A stretch of 64,000 bases of DNA, taken from Todiramphus chloris collaris. Its lineage: Eukaryota; Chordata; Aves; Coraciiformes; Alcedinidae. The position numbers and the translations under genes are program-made. Within the stretch, counting starts at the first letter, position 1. The number at the start of each line of letters is the position of its first letter. This document shows, piece after piece, positions 62,740 to 64,000 of the stretch. The notes below the pieces were generated by a model. The model searched no databases and had not been told where the DNA came from. It saw nothing but the letters and a program-made list of their open reading frames with translations. The stretch is taken from assembly GCA_025345505.1 (NCBI GenBank), contig JANVCC010000049.1:9974733-10038732 (forward strand). The letters run 5' to 3'.

Positions 62740-63308
62740 TACTCTCTGGGCCCGTCCGTCCAGCCAGTGCTTGATCCAGCAGATCGTATTCTCATCCAGG
62801 TCACAAGCCTCAGTTTTTCCATTAGAAATCTATGGCGAACAGTGTCAAAAGCCTTCCGGAAGTCCAGGTAAACCACAACCACAGCCTTTTCCTCATCCAG
62901 TAGTCGAGTCATCTTGTCATAGAAGGAGATCAGGTTCATCAGGCAAGATCTGCCTTTCCGAAACCCATGCTGACTGGGCCTGATCCACTGGTTGCCCTCT
63001 ATACAACTTGTAAGAGCACTCAAAATGATCTGCTCCATGACCTTCCCTGTTACTGAGGTCAGACTGACAGGTCTATAGTTACCTGGATCCTCCTTTCTGC
63101 CTTTCTTGTAGATGGGCATCACATTTGCTAACCTCCAGCCAATTGGGACCTCCCCAGTTAGCCAGGACTTCAGATAAATAATGGAAAGTGGCTTGGCGAG
63201 CAAATCCTCCAGCTCTTTCAGCACCCTGCAGTGTAACCCCTCCGGTCCCATAGATTTGTGTGCATCCAAGTGGAGTAGAAGGTCCATGTCCACCTCCTCT
63301 TTAATCAT
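62739..63308 (-). pseudogene. CR1 reverse transcriptase, N-terminal half (open)
   Basis: A 189-codon frame with the fingers and first palm parts: Lys-Ser-Met-Gly-Pro-Glu-Gly block (residues about 17-23), YLKSWLTGEVP and W-R-L-A-N-V-x-P-I-Y-K-K-G (about 46-70), the NYRPVSLTS block, the QHGFRKGRSC block (about 117-126), and the VYLDFRKAFDTV motif A box (about 150-161). The frame then slips, giving an unrelated C-terminus. Together with 61894-62739 it covers most of the RT domain. Confidence 0.88.
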
Positions 63309-63338
63309 GATAACCTCATTCTGATTTCCCTCCTTGTC

Positions 63339-63605
63339 TCACAGCTTATGAGGCTGGATGTCCAGGGTATAGCTCACTCCACTACTGAAGACTGAGGCAA
63401 AGTAAGCGTTAAGCAGCTCAACCTTCTCCTCATCCTTTGTTACATCCTTTCCCTCTGCATCCAAGAAATGATGGAGATTTTCCCTAATTCTCCTTCTGTT
63501 GTTAATGTATTTATAGAAACATTTTTTGTTATCCTTAATAGCCTTAGCAAGGTTGAGCTCTAGCTGTGCTTTGGCCCTCCTAATCTTCTCCCTGCATTGC
63601 TTCAC
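63339..63605 (-). pseudogene. CR1 endonuclease-RT linker remnant
   Basis: An 88-codon frame, rich in Lys and Arg, with the CR1-type KDNKKCFYKYIN and AYFASVFS phrases found between the endonuclease and RT domains. Broken from the following RT frame. Confidence 0.75.
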
Positions 63606-64000
63606 ATCATCTTTACAGTCTACGTAAGAGACCTGTCCTCTCTTCCAAAGGTCATAGACTCTCCTTCTGTTTTCGAGGTCTAACCAAAGGTCCCTATTTA
63701 GCCAGGTTGGACTCCTTCCCCACGTGCTTGTTTTTTGGCAGGTAGGGACAGCCTACTCCTGCGCCTTTAAGACTACTCTCTTGAAGTATGTCCAGCCTTG
63801 CTGGACTCCTATATCCTTCAGCACAGCCTCCCAAGGGACTTTGTCAATCAGTCTCCTCAACAAGTCAAAGTTTGCTCTCCAGAAGTCCAAGCTGGCAGTT
63901 TTGCTAACCCCTCTCCTTGTTTCCCTAAGGATTCAAAACTCAATCATCTCATGATCACTATGCCCTAGATGACCTCCAACCTTTACTTCCCCCACAAGTT

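Larger units (their letters stand above)
61720..64000 (-). mobile_element. CR1 LINE, best-preserved copy, truncated by window edge
   Basis: Minus-strand CR1 of at least 2.28 kb. Its 3' end at 61720 has the CR1 octamer tail (CACAGAATCACAGAATCA on the plus strand). Going 5': 3' UTR, RT thumb, palm and fingers, then, beyond about 63600, the linker back to the endonuclease, where the minus strand reads a Gly-His-Ser-Asp-His-Glu-like end of the endonuclease near 63940-63960. It continues past the right edge. Confidence 0.96.

Overview
This window is avian nuclear DNA. The evidence is repeated CR1 LINE copies ending in the bird-type ATTCTATG/ATTCTGTG octamer tail, ERVL-type solo LTRs with the bird-typical TGTC(C/T)TGG...GACA ends, a short 351-352 bp LTR family with 6-bp target duplications, and an AT-rich, gene-poor background. 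The repeat mix looks more like a neoavian bird than a galliform, but that is inference from memory of repeat families.

Only one confident protein-coding exon is present: the first coding exon of a serotonin 5-HT2-type GPCR on the minus strand (11421-11805). It has an intact TM1, TM2 and Asp2.50, an in-frame upstream stop and a perfect GTAAGT donor at the family's conserved splice position. Its N-terminus and several TM1/TM2 residues do not look like orthologous avian HTR2A, HTR2B or HTR2C, so it may be a fourth or divergent 5-HT2 paralogue. No other receptor exon was recognised. The next exons should lie at lower coordinates or beyond the left edge.

Just upstream of that exon on the same strand is a second candidate exon (12628-12993). 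It is an unrecognised Cys-rich, glycosylatable ORF with a C-terminal hydrophobic tail, followed 61 nt later by AATAAA. Its 3' part is duplicated about 2 kb away (14569-14956) in a frameshifted copy.

Layout: 1-8.4 kb is dense in CR1 copies in both orientations, one of them framed by a 50-bp inverted repeat. 8.4-15 kb holds the two candidate exons. 15-51.6 kb is mostly unannotated intergenic or intronic sequence, with ERV solo LTRs at 18.9, 21.7 and 43.2 kb, a (CCCTT)n array at 38.8 kb, other simple repeats and a few ancient SINE/LINE traces. 51.6-53.1 kb is a CR1 copy. 53-61.7 kb is non-coding, with an LTR fragment and a solo LTR. 61.7-64 kb is the best-preserved CR1, running off the right edge. 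No tRNA, rRNA, CRISPR or operon-like structure was seen. Apart from the receptor exon and the Cys-rich ORF, open frames here are retroelement remnants or chance.
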